From the NCBI GenBank assembly GCA_041586155.1, contig JBFHAT010000001.1:111109-175108 (forward strand): a stretch of 64,000 bases of DNA. The letters are read 5' to 3'. The translations under genes and the position numbers were made by a program. Position 1 is the stretch's first letter. Every line of letters starts with the position of its first letter. Shown piece by piece: positions 33,700 to 42,735 of this stretch. The notes under the pieces are model-generated. The model saw only the letters and a program-made list of their open reading frames with translations, was not told the DNA's origin and did no database searches. This DNA comes from JBFGJH01 sp041586155. GTDB taxonomy: Bacteria; Actinomycetota; Acidimicrobiia; Spongiisociales; JAENVV01.

Positions 33700-35078
33700 C
33701 CGAGCGAGCCAACCTGGCCCGCGGTTGGCTCCGCTCAGCAAAACCATGGTTCGGTGAGCCGGGGCCGTCCATCGGTCGCACCTGCCAGTAGCGACATCGG
33801 TAGATGCGCTCCAGTGACGTCGACGACAGCGGCCCATTGTTCGAGGATCGTCTGGCGGGGAGGAATCCCCCCGGCGGCACCTGCCTCGGCGAGGCCGGCG
33901 AGCTTCCGCTGCAACGCGTCAACGCGCGGATCCGGCGATCGCCAGCCGTGCCCCAGGCTCGCCGGGTCGTAGCCGTCCACTGCTGCTTTGGTTTCGTCGA
34001 GATCCAGTAGCAGGCTCCCGTCGGGGACGAGGAGCCGGATGGACAGTTGGACGGGATCCACGCTGTCGAGAAGATCATGATCCGACAAGAATCCGAACAG
34101 CTCGGGAATGTGTTCGACCCGCGTCCAGGGGGTGAACGGAAGAAGAGAAGGGCGTACATGGATGCCGGCGCTGTCCAGGATGCGTACTGCCCGAGCGAGA
34201 TCGGCGGAGGTGTGGCCCTTGTCCATCAGCTCGAGTACGTAGTCATCCACCGTCTCGAACGCTGACACTACGAACAACACTCCCAGACGTCGCAGTTCCT
34301 GCCACATCGCTTCGTACTGGATGATGTGCTCGACTTTGACGGTCACGTCGAACGTCAGGTCCGGATGGTTGCTGGAGATGGCACGGAGGACGCGCCGTGC
34401 ATGAGCCGGCCCATTGAGGAAGTCTGGGTCGCCCAACGTGATGTGACTGGCGCCAAGGCCCACCAGCTGGTCCACGTCCCGCTCGACGACTTCTACGTCA
34501 ACGGGTCGGAACCTCCCCCCGTAGACAGCAGGAATGGGACAGTGGCGGCACCGGTGACGGCACCCGCGTGTCGCCTCGGTGTACCCAACCACCTTATGGG
34601 CGCCACCGACCGCCAGATGGGCGTATTCCCCGAGCCCCGGCAGACCACGGCGGTCTGGCATCGTTGGCGCCGGCGAGCTCAGGTCGACCATTTGCGGTCG
34701 GGCGGCGCGAGCGGCACTCGAGCCGACCCAGGCTGCCAGACCCGTTTCGTATTCACCGGCGAACCGGGCGTCCGCCACCTTGGCCACTTCGCGATCGGAG
34801 CCCAGCGCCGCATAGAGCCCAAAGAAGGCGATCGGCAGATCAGGAACCAGCGCTCGCACCCGACGCGCCATCCTCACGGCCAACGCCATCGCCGTGTGCA
34901 TCGGCACCGAGAATGCCACCCTGTCGTAGCGATCCAGGGCGTCCCAATCGAATGTCTCTACGGCCACGTCGACGGTGTCCACCGCGTGGCCGTCGGCTCG
35001 CAGGCGGGCAGCTGCCAGCGCCAGGTGCAACGGCTGGTGTCCGAGCTCGTATGTCGACACGATGAGCACTCGCATCAT
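33696..35078 (-). CDS. B12-binding radical SAM protein with in-frame TGA (probable selenoprotein, CUAEP tail)
   Basis: Radical SAM enzyme with an N-terminal B12-binding-like half (about 1-125: LIVSTYELGHQPLHLALAA) and a radical SAM core whose Cys173, Cys177 and Cys180 (TRGCRHRCRHC) hold the 4Fe-4S cluster. The obvious ORF stops at a TGA at 33735-33737 after PWFC. Reading through gives C-U-A-E-P then TAGQVGSLG and a TAG at 33696-33698; total 460 residues with Sec448. I recall a family named CUAEP/CCAEP-tail radical SAM protein with either Sec or Cys at this place. The start is ATG 35078 or 35075. If TGA really ends it, the gene is 33735-35078. Substrate unknown. Confidence 0.82.
33702..33736 (-). 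promoter_or_regulatory. Stem-loop at the TGA: SECIS candidate or convergent terminator
   Basis: On the minus strand GAGCGGAGCCAACC and GGTTGGCTCGCTC form a 13-bp stem with one bulged G and an 8-base loop, GCGGGCCA. The stem begins with the last two bases of the TGA codon. The apical loop starts 12 bases after the TGA and has a G first, roughly as bacterial SECIS elements do, though slightly closer to the codon than I remember as usual. It has no T-run but lies between two convergent genes, so a terminator role is also possible. Confidence 0.5.
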
Positions 35079-35097
35079 CGAGCCATCGTAGGCCGCC

Positions 35098-36681
35098 TCA
35101 CACGTCTTGCTTGGCAAGCTCCCGTTCGATCGCAGACACCAGTTCGTACATCTCGAACGGTCGCGGCAACAACGCCGAGGCACCCGCGCCGAGAATTCGC
35201 GACTCGGTGTCGTGCTCGACTTGGGCAGTAACTGCGATGATGGGCACCGTCGCCCCGAACGGTGCTTGCCGGATCAGTCTCGTCGCCTCGAAGCCGTCGA
35301 CACCGGGCATGTTCAAATCCATGACGATGGCGTCGTAACGATGCTCGGAAGCCGCTTCCACCGCTGCGCCGCCGTGGGCAACCGTTCGGACGGAGTGGCC
35401 GCGTCGCTCCAGCTGACGGCTGGCCGTCATACGCAACGTTGGGCTGTCGTCGACCACCAAGAGACTGAGCCGACGGCGTCGCTCCCGAATCCAATGGCGG
35501 GTGACGAGCGTCGTCAGGTCGTTGGGAGCCGGACCACAGATCACCTCTTGGGCGGCAATGGCGACGTCTTCGGGGGAATAGGGCTGGGTGAGGTAACCGG
35601 CGACGCGAAGCTCACGACACAGCGCCGCATCACCCCGTTCGCCGATCGGAGTCAGCAACATCAGATGTGTCAGATCGAGCCGACGTTCCGCCCGCAGCCG
35701 ACCTGCGATCCACAACGGGTCGTCGCTGTCCACGATGGCGAGCGCAAACGGTTGATCGATCGCCTGGGCGAGCGCACGCTCCGCGTCGGCGGCGGTCCCC
35801 ACCGTCGCCACAGCCGCCCCCCGCTCGACCAGCACACGGCTGAGGTCGTCTGCCCGATCCGAAGCGACGAGGATCGGCAGACCGTCGAGCTCGGACACAA
35901 CGAGCACACTGGAGTGCGATTCGGCGTCGGTGGCAAGTACAAAAGGCACGCTGAGCGTGAACCGAGAGCCCACCCCCACCTCGCTTTCGACGGTGAGCGA
36001 ACCTCCCATCAACTCGGCCAGCTGGCGCGAGATGGCCAATCCCAGGCCGGTCCCCCCGCGCTGCCTGCCGCCCGACTCGGCCTGTGCGTAGGGGTCGAAG
36101 ACACGATCGAGCATGTCGGGAGCGATGCCCACTCCTGTGTCCGCCACCGTGAACCCAACCTTTGCAGCGTTGCCGCTGTGCTCCTCGATAGCGACCGTCA
36201 ATACCACGTCACCCGAGTCCGTGAAGCGAACCGCATTGGACAAGAGGTTCGCCAGCACCTGCCGTACCCGTCCGGGGTCCCCCACCACCTGCTCGGGCGC
36301 GGCGTCGTCCCATTCGACCTCGAGCTGCAGTCCCTTGTCCTGGCATGAGGAACGGAACGTGCTGACGATATCCTCGACAGTGCTCGTCAACGAAAAGGGC
36401 ACCGACTCGACCGTCAACATCCCCGCCTCGATCCGGGAGACATCGAGGAGGTCGTTCACGAGGGTCAAGATCGCATCACCAGAACGGACGATGAGGTCCA
36501 TGAATTCGCGCTGTTCCTCGGTCAGGCGCGTCTCCAGGGCCGCCTGGGCGATGCCGAGCACGCCAGACAGCTGGGTTCGAATCTCATGGGAAGTGTGGGC
36601 GATGAGTTTCGACTTCGCCTGAGAATCGGCTTCCGCCGCGGCCTTGGCCGCCAACAGCGCGTTGATGTCGTCTTGGGTCAC
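35098..36681 (-). CDS. Sensorless hybrid histidine kinase/response regulator
   Basis: About 527 residues, no membrane or sensory domain. HisKA with His32 in HTSHEIRTQLSG, HATPase with NLLSNAVRF, DTGVGI and GTGLGLAIS, then a degenerate receiver-like region (about 287-405, lacking a clear Asp), and a C-terminal receiver with Asp455 in VMDLNMPG. In that receiver the usual Lys of KPF is Arg (LLPRPFEM). The GTG at 36681 is supported by GAGGA upstream. It may integrate signals via protein contacts or act in a relay. Confidence 0.86.
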   Translation of the reverse strand: MTQDDINALLAAKAAAEADSQAKSKLIAHTSHEIRTQLSGVLGIAQAALETRLTEEQREFMDLIVRSGDAILTLVNDLLDVSRIEAGMLTVESVPFSLTSTVEDIVSTFRSSCQDKGLQLEVEWDDAAPEQVVGDPGRVRQVLANLLSNAVRFTDSGDVVLTVAIEEHSGNAAKVGFTVADTGVGIAPDMLDRVFDPYAQAESGGRQRGGTGLGLAISRQLAELMGGSLTVESEVGVGSRFTLSVPFVLATDAESHSSVLVVSELDGLPILVASDRADDLSRVLVERGAAVATVGTAADAERALAQAIDQPFALAIVDSDDPLWIAGRLRAERRLDLTHLMLLTPIGERGDAALCRELRVAGYLTQPYSPEDVAIAAQEVICGPAPNDLTTLVTRHWIRERRRRLSLLVVDDSPTLRMTASRQLERRGHSVRTVAHGGAAVEAASEHRYDAIVMDLNMPGVDGFEATRLIRQAPFGATVPIIAVTAQVEHDTESRILGAGASALLPRPFEMYELVSAIERELAKQDV

Positions 36682-36749
36682 ATTCGTCCTCGGGATGATT
36701 ATCGGTCGGGTTCTTCGCCTCCTGTAGCGACTCCGGTAATGTCGGGCCG

Positions 36750-38480
36750 ATGGCGGAAACCGGCGATCAGGGGCGGCCGAGGCGCCGCCGACCGAGCGTC
36801 GGCGCATTCGCCCGCTCGTTCGGCACGTCAGGTCGGGCGGCCGTGTTGGTCATCGCACTGACGGCCGCAGTCGTAGCGAGCCCGGTTGCATCCGGTGCGC
36901 AGTCCCTGCCCCCTGGCGGAACCTTCTTCGACGACGACGGAAACATCCACGAAGGCTGGATCGAGGCATTGGCTGCCGCCGACATCACCCGCGGATGTGG
37001 CGGCAAATACGAAGACGAGTACTGCCCGTCCGACGACATCACGCGGGCACAGATGGCAGCCTTCTTGGTCCGTGCGCTCGACCTGCGGAGAACAGGCGAA
37101 GGAGACTGGTTCACCGACGACGACGGCTCCATCTTTCAAGAGGACATCAACCGCGTCGCCGACGCCGGCATCTCGTTTGGCTGCCGACCCGATCTGTATT
37201 GCCCCACCCGCCCGGTCACTCGGGCCGAGATGGCGGCGTTCCTCACCCGTGCACTGGCGCTGCCGGCCGGCCCTGATGCCTTCGTCGACGACGACGACTC
37301 CCTGTTCGAGGCCGACATCAATGCGATGGCGGCAGCGGGTGTCACGCTTGGATGCAACCCGCCGGACAACGACCGGTTCTGCCCTGGCGACACCGTCCGC
37401 CGCGACCAGATGGCATCCTTCCTCGGGCGGGGCCTCGATCTCACCCCTCTCATGGTTCCGGAGCGCCCCGGCTTCACGGTGTCGTTCACCGGTGACCTTC
37501 TGCTGCACATGCCCGTGAACGTGGCAGCCGCCGCTTACGGAGATCAGTCCGGCGAGGCGTACGACTTCCGACCGATGTTCGACGTGGTGCGCCCACTGCT
37601 GTCGGACACCGACCTGGCGATCTGCCACCTCGAAGTCCCGCTGTCGCCGACGAGCACGGGCTTGTCCGGATACCCGTCGTTCCTGGGACCGGCGGAGATG
37701 GCCGATGCCATCGTCGACGCCGGATACGACGGCTGTTCTGTGGCATCCAACCACTCGTTGGATCGAGGCAGCACGGGCGTCGTCAACACCATCGACGTGC
37801 TCGAAGACCGCGGTCTGCAATTCGCCGGCATGGCTCGAACGGAACAAGAACGCCTCAGGACGCCGATGTACGACGTCGCCGGCATCGAGGTCGCTCACCT
37901 CTCGTACACCTACGGGCTCAACGGGCTCACGCTTCCCGCATCGCAGCCATGGCTCGTCAACCTCATCGACCGAGACACGATCCTCACCGACGCCGCCCGG
38001 GCCCGCGCCGACGGCGCCGAAGTGGTGATCGTGTCGCTCCACTGGGGAAACGAGTACCAGACGATGCCCACCAGCGCCCAGGACGACCTGGGGCACCGGC
38101 TGATCGGGTCAGACGACATCGACCTCGTCGTAGGACATCACGCCCACGTCGTCCAGCCGATCGAGTCGGTCGGCGACGAGTACATCGTGTACGGCCTGGG
38201 CAACTTCCTCTCGAATCAGCGATGGTCACTCCCGACGCAAGATGGCGTGATCGTGACCGTCGAGTTCGTGCTTCGAAGCGGTCATTGGGAGAGCAGAGAT
38301 GTCACCTACACGCCTACCTGGGTCGAGGGAGGCTCGTATCGCATCTTGCCCGCCGCCGAAACACTCAACACCGGGCTCGAGTCCGCGTCGACACGCTCCA
38401 GTCTCGAATCGTCGTGGGCCCGCACGAGCAGCGCCATCCACCGTCTCCTCAACGATGCCGACCCAACCGCCATCCCCTGA
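36750..38480 (+). CDS. SLH-repeat protein fused to CapA/PGA_cap metallophosphatase-like domain
   Basis: A 576-residue protein. A hydrophobic signal segment (about 28-50, VLVIALTAAVVASP) is followed by three S-layer-homology repeats (about 55-240) and then a CapA/poly-gamma-glutamate-synthesis-type domain (FTGDLLLHMPVN ... ASNHSLDRGSTG ... HWGNEY ... GHHAHVVQP ... YGLGNFLS), which has a metallophosphoesterase-like core. Repeats have conserved TRAQMAAF/TRAEMAAF segments and Cys pairs. It is probably exported and wall-associated. The 3' end overlaps the next gene by 26 bases. Confidence 0.87.
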   Translation: MAETGDQGRPRRRRPSVGAFARSFGTSGRAAVLVIALTAAVVASPVASGAQSLPPGGTFFDDDGNIHEGWIEALAAADITRGCGGKYEDEYCPSDDITRAQMAAFLVRALDLRRTGEGDWFTDDDGSIFQEDINRVADAGISFGCRPDLYCPTRPVTRAEMAAFLTRALALPAGPDAFVDDDDSLFEADINAMAAAGVTLGCNPPDNDRFCPGDTVRRDQMASFLGRGLDLTPLMVPERPGFTVSFTGDLLLHMPVNVAAAAYGDQSGEAYDFRPMFDVVRPLLSDTDLAICHLEVPLSPTSTGLSGYPSFLGPAEMADAIVDAGYDGCSVASNHSLDRGSTGVVNTIDVLEDRGLQFAGMARTEQERLRTPMYDVAGIEVAHLSYTYGLNGLTLPASQPWLVNLIDRDTILTDAARARADGAEVVIVSLHWGNEYQTMPTSAQDDLGHRLIGSDDIDLVVGHHAHVVQPIESVGDEYIVYGLGNFLSNQRWSLPTQDGVIVTVEFVLRSGHWESRDVTYTPTWVEGGSYRILPAAETLNTGLESASTRSSLESSWARTSSAIHRLLNDADPTAIP

Positions 38481-38790
38481 CCGTTTCGAGTCGCTCGCCG
38501 AACGGCGGATTCGCGATGCCATGGAGCACGGCGAGTTCGACGACCTCCCGGGAAGCGGCGAGCCCATCGCCGACTTGGACCGGCCCTATGATGCGAGTTG
38601 GTGGGCACGTCGGCTCGTCGTGCGAGAAGCGCTGATGGACGTCGCGTCCGATGCCGGGATGCGACGCACGCTCGTCGACGCCATGCGCGAGCGCACAGAA
38701 CCTGCGCTACGTGCCCGGCTCGAGCCAACTCGCCTCTCCGACGACGATCTGGAGGCCATCGTACGGATGTGGCGACGCAGCCGCCCGTGA
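38455..38790 (+). CDS. DUF1992 (DnaJ C28-type) protein
   Basis: A 111-residue protein. FESLAERRIRDAMEHGEFDDLPGSGEPI is the conserved core of DUF1992, found in bacterial YhdN-like proteins and in the eukaryotic DnaJ subfamily C member 28. It starts MPTQPPSPDRF inside the preceding gene. Function unknown. Confidence 0.88.
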   Translation: MPTQPPSPDRFESLAERRIRDAMEHGEFDDLPGSGEPIADLDRPYDASWWARRLVVREALMDVASDAGMRRTLVDAMRERTEPALRARLEPTRLSDDDLEAIVRMWRRSRP

Positions 38791-38844
38791 GGGAATGCAC
38801 ATGGCTCCCCTGACGTTGCTGCGAATCCCCCCTCAGGAGGCACC

Positions 38845-39591
38845 ATGGCAAACGGAAGAGTCCGAGTGGAGCAAAGCGGCAAGAGGGTGAGGACGGTGCT
38901 CGCCGGCAAGACGATTGCTGACACACTCACGCCCCTCCTCGTCTGGGAGAAGCCGTACTACCCGACGTACTACCTACCCCTCGCCGATATCGCCGAAGGC
39001 GTCCTCGTCGACTCTGGTACCACCGACCGTAGCCCGAGTCGCGGGACTGCCGTGGTCTACGACGTGCTCGCCAACGATGTCCTCGCCCCCGGTGCGGCCT
39101 ATGCGTATCCCGATCCCGAGATCGATGCGCTCGACGGCCATGTCGCCTTCAAATGGGAGGCAATGGATCATTGGTTCGAAGAGGATGAGGAGGTCTACGT
39201 CCACCCCCGCGACCCATACACCCGAGTCGATATCCTGCCGACGTCGCGGCGCATTCGCATCGAGGTCGACGGCGAGACCGTCGCCGACTCCACCTCAGGC
39301 CGAATCCTGTTCGAGACCGGCCTGCCACCTCGCTACTACCTGCCCAAGACAGATGTCCGGATGGAGTTGCTGACTCCAACCGAGCACGGAACGTCCTGCC
39401 CATATAAGGGCGACGCCACCTACTGGTCGGTCACGGTTGGTGGGTCGGTACACGACAACATCGTCTGGAGCTACCCATTCCCGACGAAAGAAAGCGCGGA
39501 TGTCGCCGGCCTCGTGTGCTTCTACAACGAGCGCGTCGATCTCTACGTTGACGAAGTCCATCAGGAGCGACCGAAGACCCATTTCGCCTGA
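38845..39591 (+). CDS. DUF427 protein, two-domain
   Basis: A 248-residue protein with two copies of the small DUF427 beta fold: the first around residues 1-75, the second around 130-240 with TSCPYKGDATYWSVTVGG, the characteristic motif. The AGGAGG at 38834-38839 ends 5 bases before the ATG, a strong ribosome-binding site. DUF427 proteins are small, widespread in actinobacteria and uncharacterised. The stop overlaps the next start by one base (TGATG). Confidence 0.88.
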   Translation: MANGRVRVEQSGKRVRTVLAGKTIADTLTPLLVWEKPYYPTYYLPLADIAEGVLVDSGTTDRSPSRGTAVVYDVLANDVLAPGAAYAYPDPEIDALDGHVAFKWEAMDHWFEEDEEVYVHPRDPYTRVDILPTSRRIRIEVDGETVADSTSGRILFETGLPPRYYLPKTDVRMELLTPTEHGTSCPYKGDATYWSVTVGGSVHDNIVWSYPFPTKESADVAGLVCFYNERVDLYVDEVHQERPKTHFA

Positions 39592-39917
39592 TGGAGATCG
39601 TATGCCCGTCATGCGGCGAACGAGACGCGCTCGAGGGTGAGCAGCACGATGGCTCCATCGCCATGAGCTGTGGTGCGTGCCACCATCGCTGGGAGCGTGA
39701 CCTGACCAAGCGATGCCGCACGTGCGGAAGTCTCGATATCCAAACGGTGCCGCTGGCGATCATCGAGAAAGGCCGGGGAACGCAGCTGTCGGTTGTCGGC
39801 ACCAGGCCGATCGACCTCTGCTCGATCTGCGACGCAGCACGCCTGCGTGCGTATCACGACCGACGGCCCAACCCACTGATGCCGGACGACCTGCCGACAG
39901 TGGATCCGAATTCCTGA
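39591..39917 (+). CDS. Zinc-ribbon protein
   Basis: A 108-residue protein with four Cys pairs: CPSC, CGAC, CRTC and CSIC (C-x2-C spacing each), which would fold as two zinc ribbons. No enzymatic motif. Its start overlaps the DUF427 stop, so both are translated together. It could be a nucleic-acid-binding or assembly factor, but nothing shows this. Confidence 0.7.
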   Translation: MEIVCPSCGERDALEGEQHDGSIAMSCGACHHRWERDLTKRCRTCGSLDIQTVPLAIIEKGRGTQLSVVGTRPIDLCSICDAARLRAYHDRRPNPLMPDDLPTVDPNS

Positions 39918-39954
39918 CGCGTTTGCGTCACAGCGGACCGGTACCCTGCCGGCC

Positions 39955-42735
39955 ATGACAGCGTTTCCGGGTCCTGTCGAGTTCGGTCGCGGGGTGGTGA
40001 TCGACCGCGGTCAGCCCGCCCCTCCCGGGTTCGTCGACGCCCCGAGTGTGGTGGTTTCAGAGGACACGCTGCTCCACCCGGGCGCTGCGCTCCACACGCT
40101 GCACCGATGCTATGCATCTCGGCAGCCCGCATTGATCCAGCTGCAGATCGACCATCGTCAGCTCCTGGTTCAAGAGACCGAATCGGGCTGGCCCTGGGAG
40201 CTTTCCGCCGACTTCGAGTTCCCCATCCACCGCCTCCACTTCCTCGTTTGGGCGAACAACTACGACCTACGTTCCGGAGAGCCCGTGTGGTGGCTGACGC
40301 GCAAAGCGGTCCGCCTCGGCGCAGGGCCCGGTGCAGCGACCGACATCGTGCTCCCCGACGGCCGAGCAGCCTGGATCGATGGAGGGCCGCGCGGCCCGAT
40401 CGCCAGCGACGAGCCCGTTGTCCACCGCGAGAGCATCGAGCTGGGTCGCCTCCACACGTCGCCCACCCACCCGGCGCTGGTGAGCGGCGACCTGGCGGAC
40501 GACCAGCTCGCTGCGACGAGGCACCCGGCCGGTCCGGCTCGGATCATCGCACCGGCAGGCTCGGGCAAGACGAGGACCCTCGTCGCTCGGCTCGAGCACC
40601 TCCTGCGCGATCGCTGGACAGAACGGGAGCTGGTGACGGCTGTTGCGTACAACGCCCGTGCGCAATCGGAGATGACGCAACGGCTGGGGAGCGTGGACGC
40701 CAACGTCAGAACGATTCACTCCCTTGCCTACGCCGTCGTGCGATCGGCCCGGCCAGGAGTCACGGTGATCGACGAGGCAGACCAGCGGCGGATCCTCGCT
40801 CCCCTGATTCCCAAGACGCCCGCCGCCAACAAAGACATCACCGCCCCATATCTGGAGGCCCTGCGTGACGTGCGGATCGGGTTGCAGCGGCCCGAGGTCG
40901 TCGCCGAGGCTCGAGACGACGTGCCTGGATTCGCCGAACTCTTCTGGCAGTACCGCGAAGCGTTGCAGCACCGCAATGCCATCGATTTCGACGACCAGAT
41001 CAGCGAGGCCATCCGGCTGCTGCTGACCGACCCGGCTCGACGGACTCACATCCAGCGATCGGCCCGCCATCTCCTGGTCGACGAGTTCCAGGACCTGACG
41101 CCTGCATTTCTTCTCCTGCTGCGTCTCGTCTCCGCGCCCAGCTACAACGTGTTCGCCGTCGGCGACGATGATCAGGTGATCTACGGCTACGCAGGCGCCA
41201 CCCCCGACTACCTGATCGGGTTCGAACGCCTCTTCCCAGGTGCCGTCGAATACGCGCTCGATTCCAACTACCGCTGTCCGGCACCGGTCACCGATGCCGC
41301 TCTGAAACTCCTGAGCTACAACCGCCGTCGTATTCCCAAGACGATCGTTTCGAGATCGGGCCGGCCCGAGGGTCTCGAGCTCCGAACCGTGCCGATCGAC
41401 CAGGCGGCTTCAACTGCTGCCGACGCCATCGAGGAGTGGCTTGCTGACCGGTCGGGCTCGGAGGTTGCCGTGCTCAGCCGGGTGAATCATGCGCTTGTCC
41501 CGATACAAGCGGTGCTCACGGCGCGCCGGATCCCGCACAACGCGCCCGTTGGCGAGGAGTTCCTCCGTCGATCGGCTGTCAATGCCGTCCTCGCCTACCT
41601 GCGCATCGGGCTGGCACCCCAAATGATAAGTGCCGATGATCTCCACGCCGTCGTCAATCGCCCGGCCAGGCGCCTCGCAACAACGCTACGGTCGCTCACA
41701 CGGCGCCAGCGGCGCTGGACGATCGAGCGCCTACGTACCGCTGCCGATCAGCTAGGCGACAGTCACGGGGAGCGCCTTCACCTCTTCGTCGACGATCTCG
41801 AATCTGTGGTGAATGCGGTCCGCACGGAAACCACCGCCGATGCAATCGCAGTGATCCGGCACGCCGTCGGACTCGATCAGGCAGCCAGGATGCTGGACAG
41901 CTCACGCTCCACCGCTGACCGCAGCGGACACGGCGACGACTTGGATGCACTCGAGCAAGTCGCCCAGCTCTTCCCGGAACCACAGCGCTTCGAGATCGAA
42001 TTGCGCGATGTGCTGGCCCGGCCCGGTGCAACCGACCACGATGCGATGGTGAATCTGTCGACCATCCACCGTGTCAAAGGCATGGAATGGCCGATGGTCG
42101 TGGTGCTGGGCTTGAATGCTCGGCTCATGCCCCACTACCGGGCCGCCGACCTCGAAGAGGAGCGACGCGTCTTCCACGTTGCGCTCACCCGGGCCGTCGA
42201 GAAGTCGGTGTTGATCGGTGACGAGAAGGAACCCTCCCGTTTCATCGACGAGCTGAGAGGCGCAGCCCCAGTCGTTGCTCTCGACCCAACACCGACCGGA
42301 TCCTCGCCCAACCACGCGGGCGGAGTGCTGGCGAGGCTGGGAACGCAGATCGGGTGGGATGGACAGGCAGGTGAGGCAGTCGGCTTTGAACACGACGGCC
42401 TGCGGGTCGTACTTTCTACCGGGATCAAGACCATCGTCCCATACGGCACCATCGTCGACGCCGGAGGCGTTCAGGGCCGCCTTGCCAAACCGCCAGCCAC
42501 CGACGCAGCTCCCGATCCATCGGTGTTCGAGGCGCTGCGTGCTTGGCGGAAGGAGCGGGCCAATCAGGACAGCGTGCCGGCATTCCTCATCCTGTCGGAC
42601 AAGCACTTGAGAGGGATCGCCGCCGCCCGGCCGGCGACGCCCGAATCGCTACTGGCATGTCCGGGGATCGGCCCTACAAAGCTGGACCAGTACGGCGACG
42701 ACATCCTCGACGTCATCGAAGCGTCGTCGGCGTGA
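39955..42735 (+). CDS. UvrD/PcrA-type helicase with HRDC tail and unknown N-terminal domain
   Basis: A 926-residue SF1A helicase. Residues 1 to about 165 are an unusual domain, unlike any in PcrA or UvrD, with Trp-rich WPWELSADFEFPIHRLHFLVW. Then IIAPAGSGKTRTLVARL (Walker A, about 200), VDEFQDLTPAF, GDDDQVIYGYAG, STIHRVKGMEW and VALTRA. The C-terminal HRDC-like segment (VFEALRAWRKERANQD ... CPGIGPTKLDQYG) recalls mycobacterial UvrD2. No nuclease part. The gene stops directly against the convergent VWA gene end. Confidence 0.87.
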   Translation: MTAFPGPVEFGRGVVIDRGQPAPPGFVDAPSVVVSEDTLLHPGAALHTLHRCYASRQPALIQLQIDHRQLLVQETESGWPWELSADFEFPIHRLHFLVWANNYDLRSGEPVWWLTRKAVRLGAGPGAATDIVLPDGRAAWIDGGPRGPIASDEPVVHRESIELGRLHTSPTHPALVSGDLADDQLAATRHPAGPARIIAPAGSGKTRTLVARLEHLLRDRWTERELVTAVAYNARAQSEMTQRLGSVDANVRTIHSLAYAVVRSARPGVTVIDEADQRRILAPLIPKTPAANKDITAPYLEALRDVRIGLQRPEVVAEARDDVPGFAELFWQYREALQHRNAIDFDDQISEAIRLLLTDPARRTHIQRSARHLLVDEFQDLTPAFLLLLRLVSAPSYNVFAVGDDDQVIYGYAGATPDYLIGFERLFPGAVEYALDSNYRCPAPVTDAALKLLSYNRRRIPKTIVSRSGRPEGLELRTVPIDQAASTAADAIEEWLADRSGSEVAVLSRVNHALVPIQAVLTARRIPHNAPVGEEFLRRSAVNAVLAYLRIGLAPQMISADDLHAVVNRPARRLATTLRSLTRRQRRWTIERLRTAADQLGDSHGERLHLFVDDLESVVNAVRTETTADAIAVIRHAVGLDQAARMLDSSRSTADRSGHGDDLDALEQVAQLFPEPQRFEIELRDVLARPGATDHDAMVNLSTIHRVKGMEWPMVVVLGLNARLMPHYRAADLEEERRVFHVALTRAVEKSVLIGDEKEPSRFIDELRGAAPVVALDPTPTGSSPNHAGGVLARLGTQIGWDGQAGEAVGFEHDGLRVVLSTGIKTIVPYGTIVDAGGVQGRLAKPPATDAAPDPSVFEALRAWRKERANQDSVPAFLILSDKHLRGIAAARPATPESLLACPGIGPTKLDQYGDDILDVIEASSA

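Noticed and set aside
33702..33736. Pure intrinsic terminator for plsB or the radical SAM gene
   Set aside because: There is no T-run on either strand and the stem starts inside the TGA; kept as a SECIS candidate with terminator as a secondary possibility.
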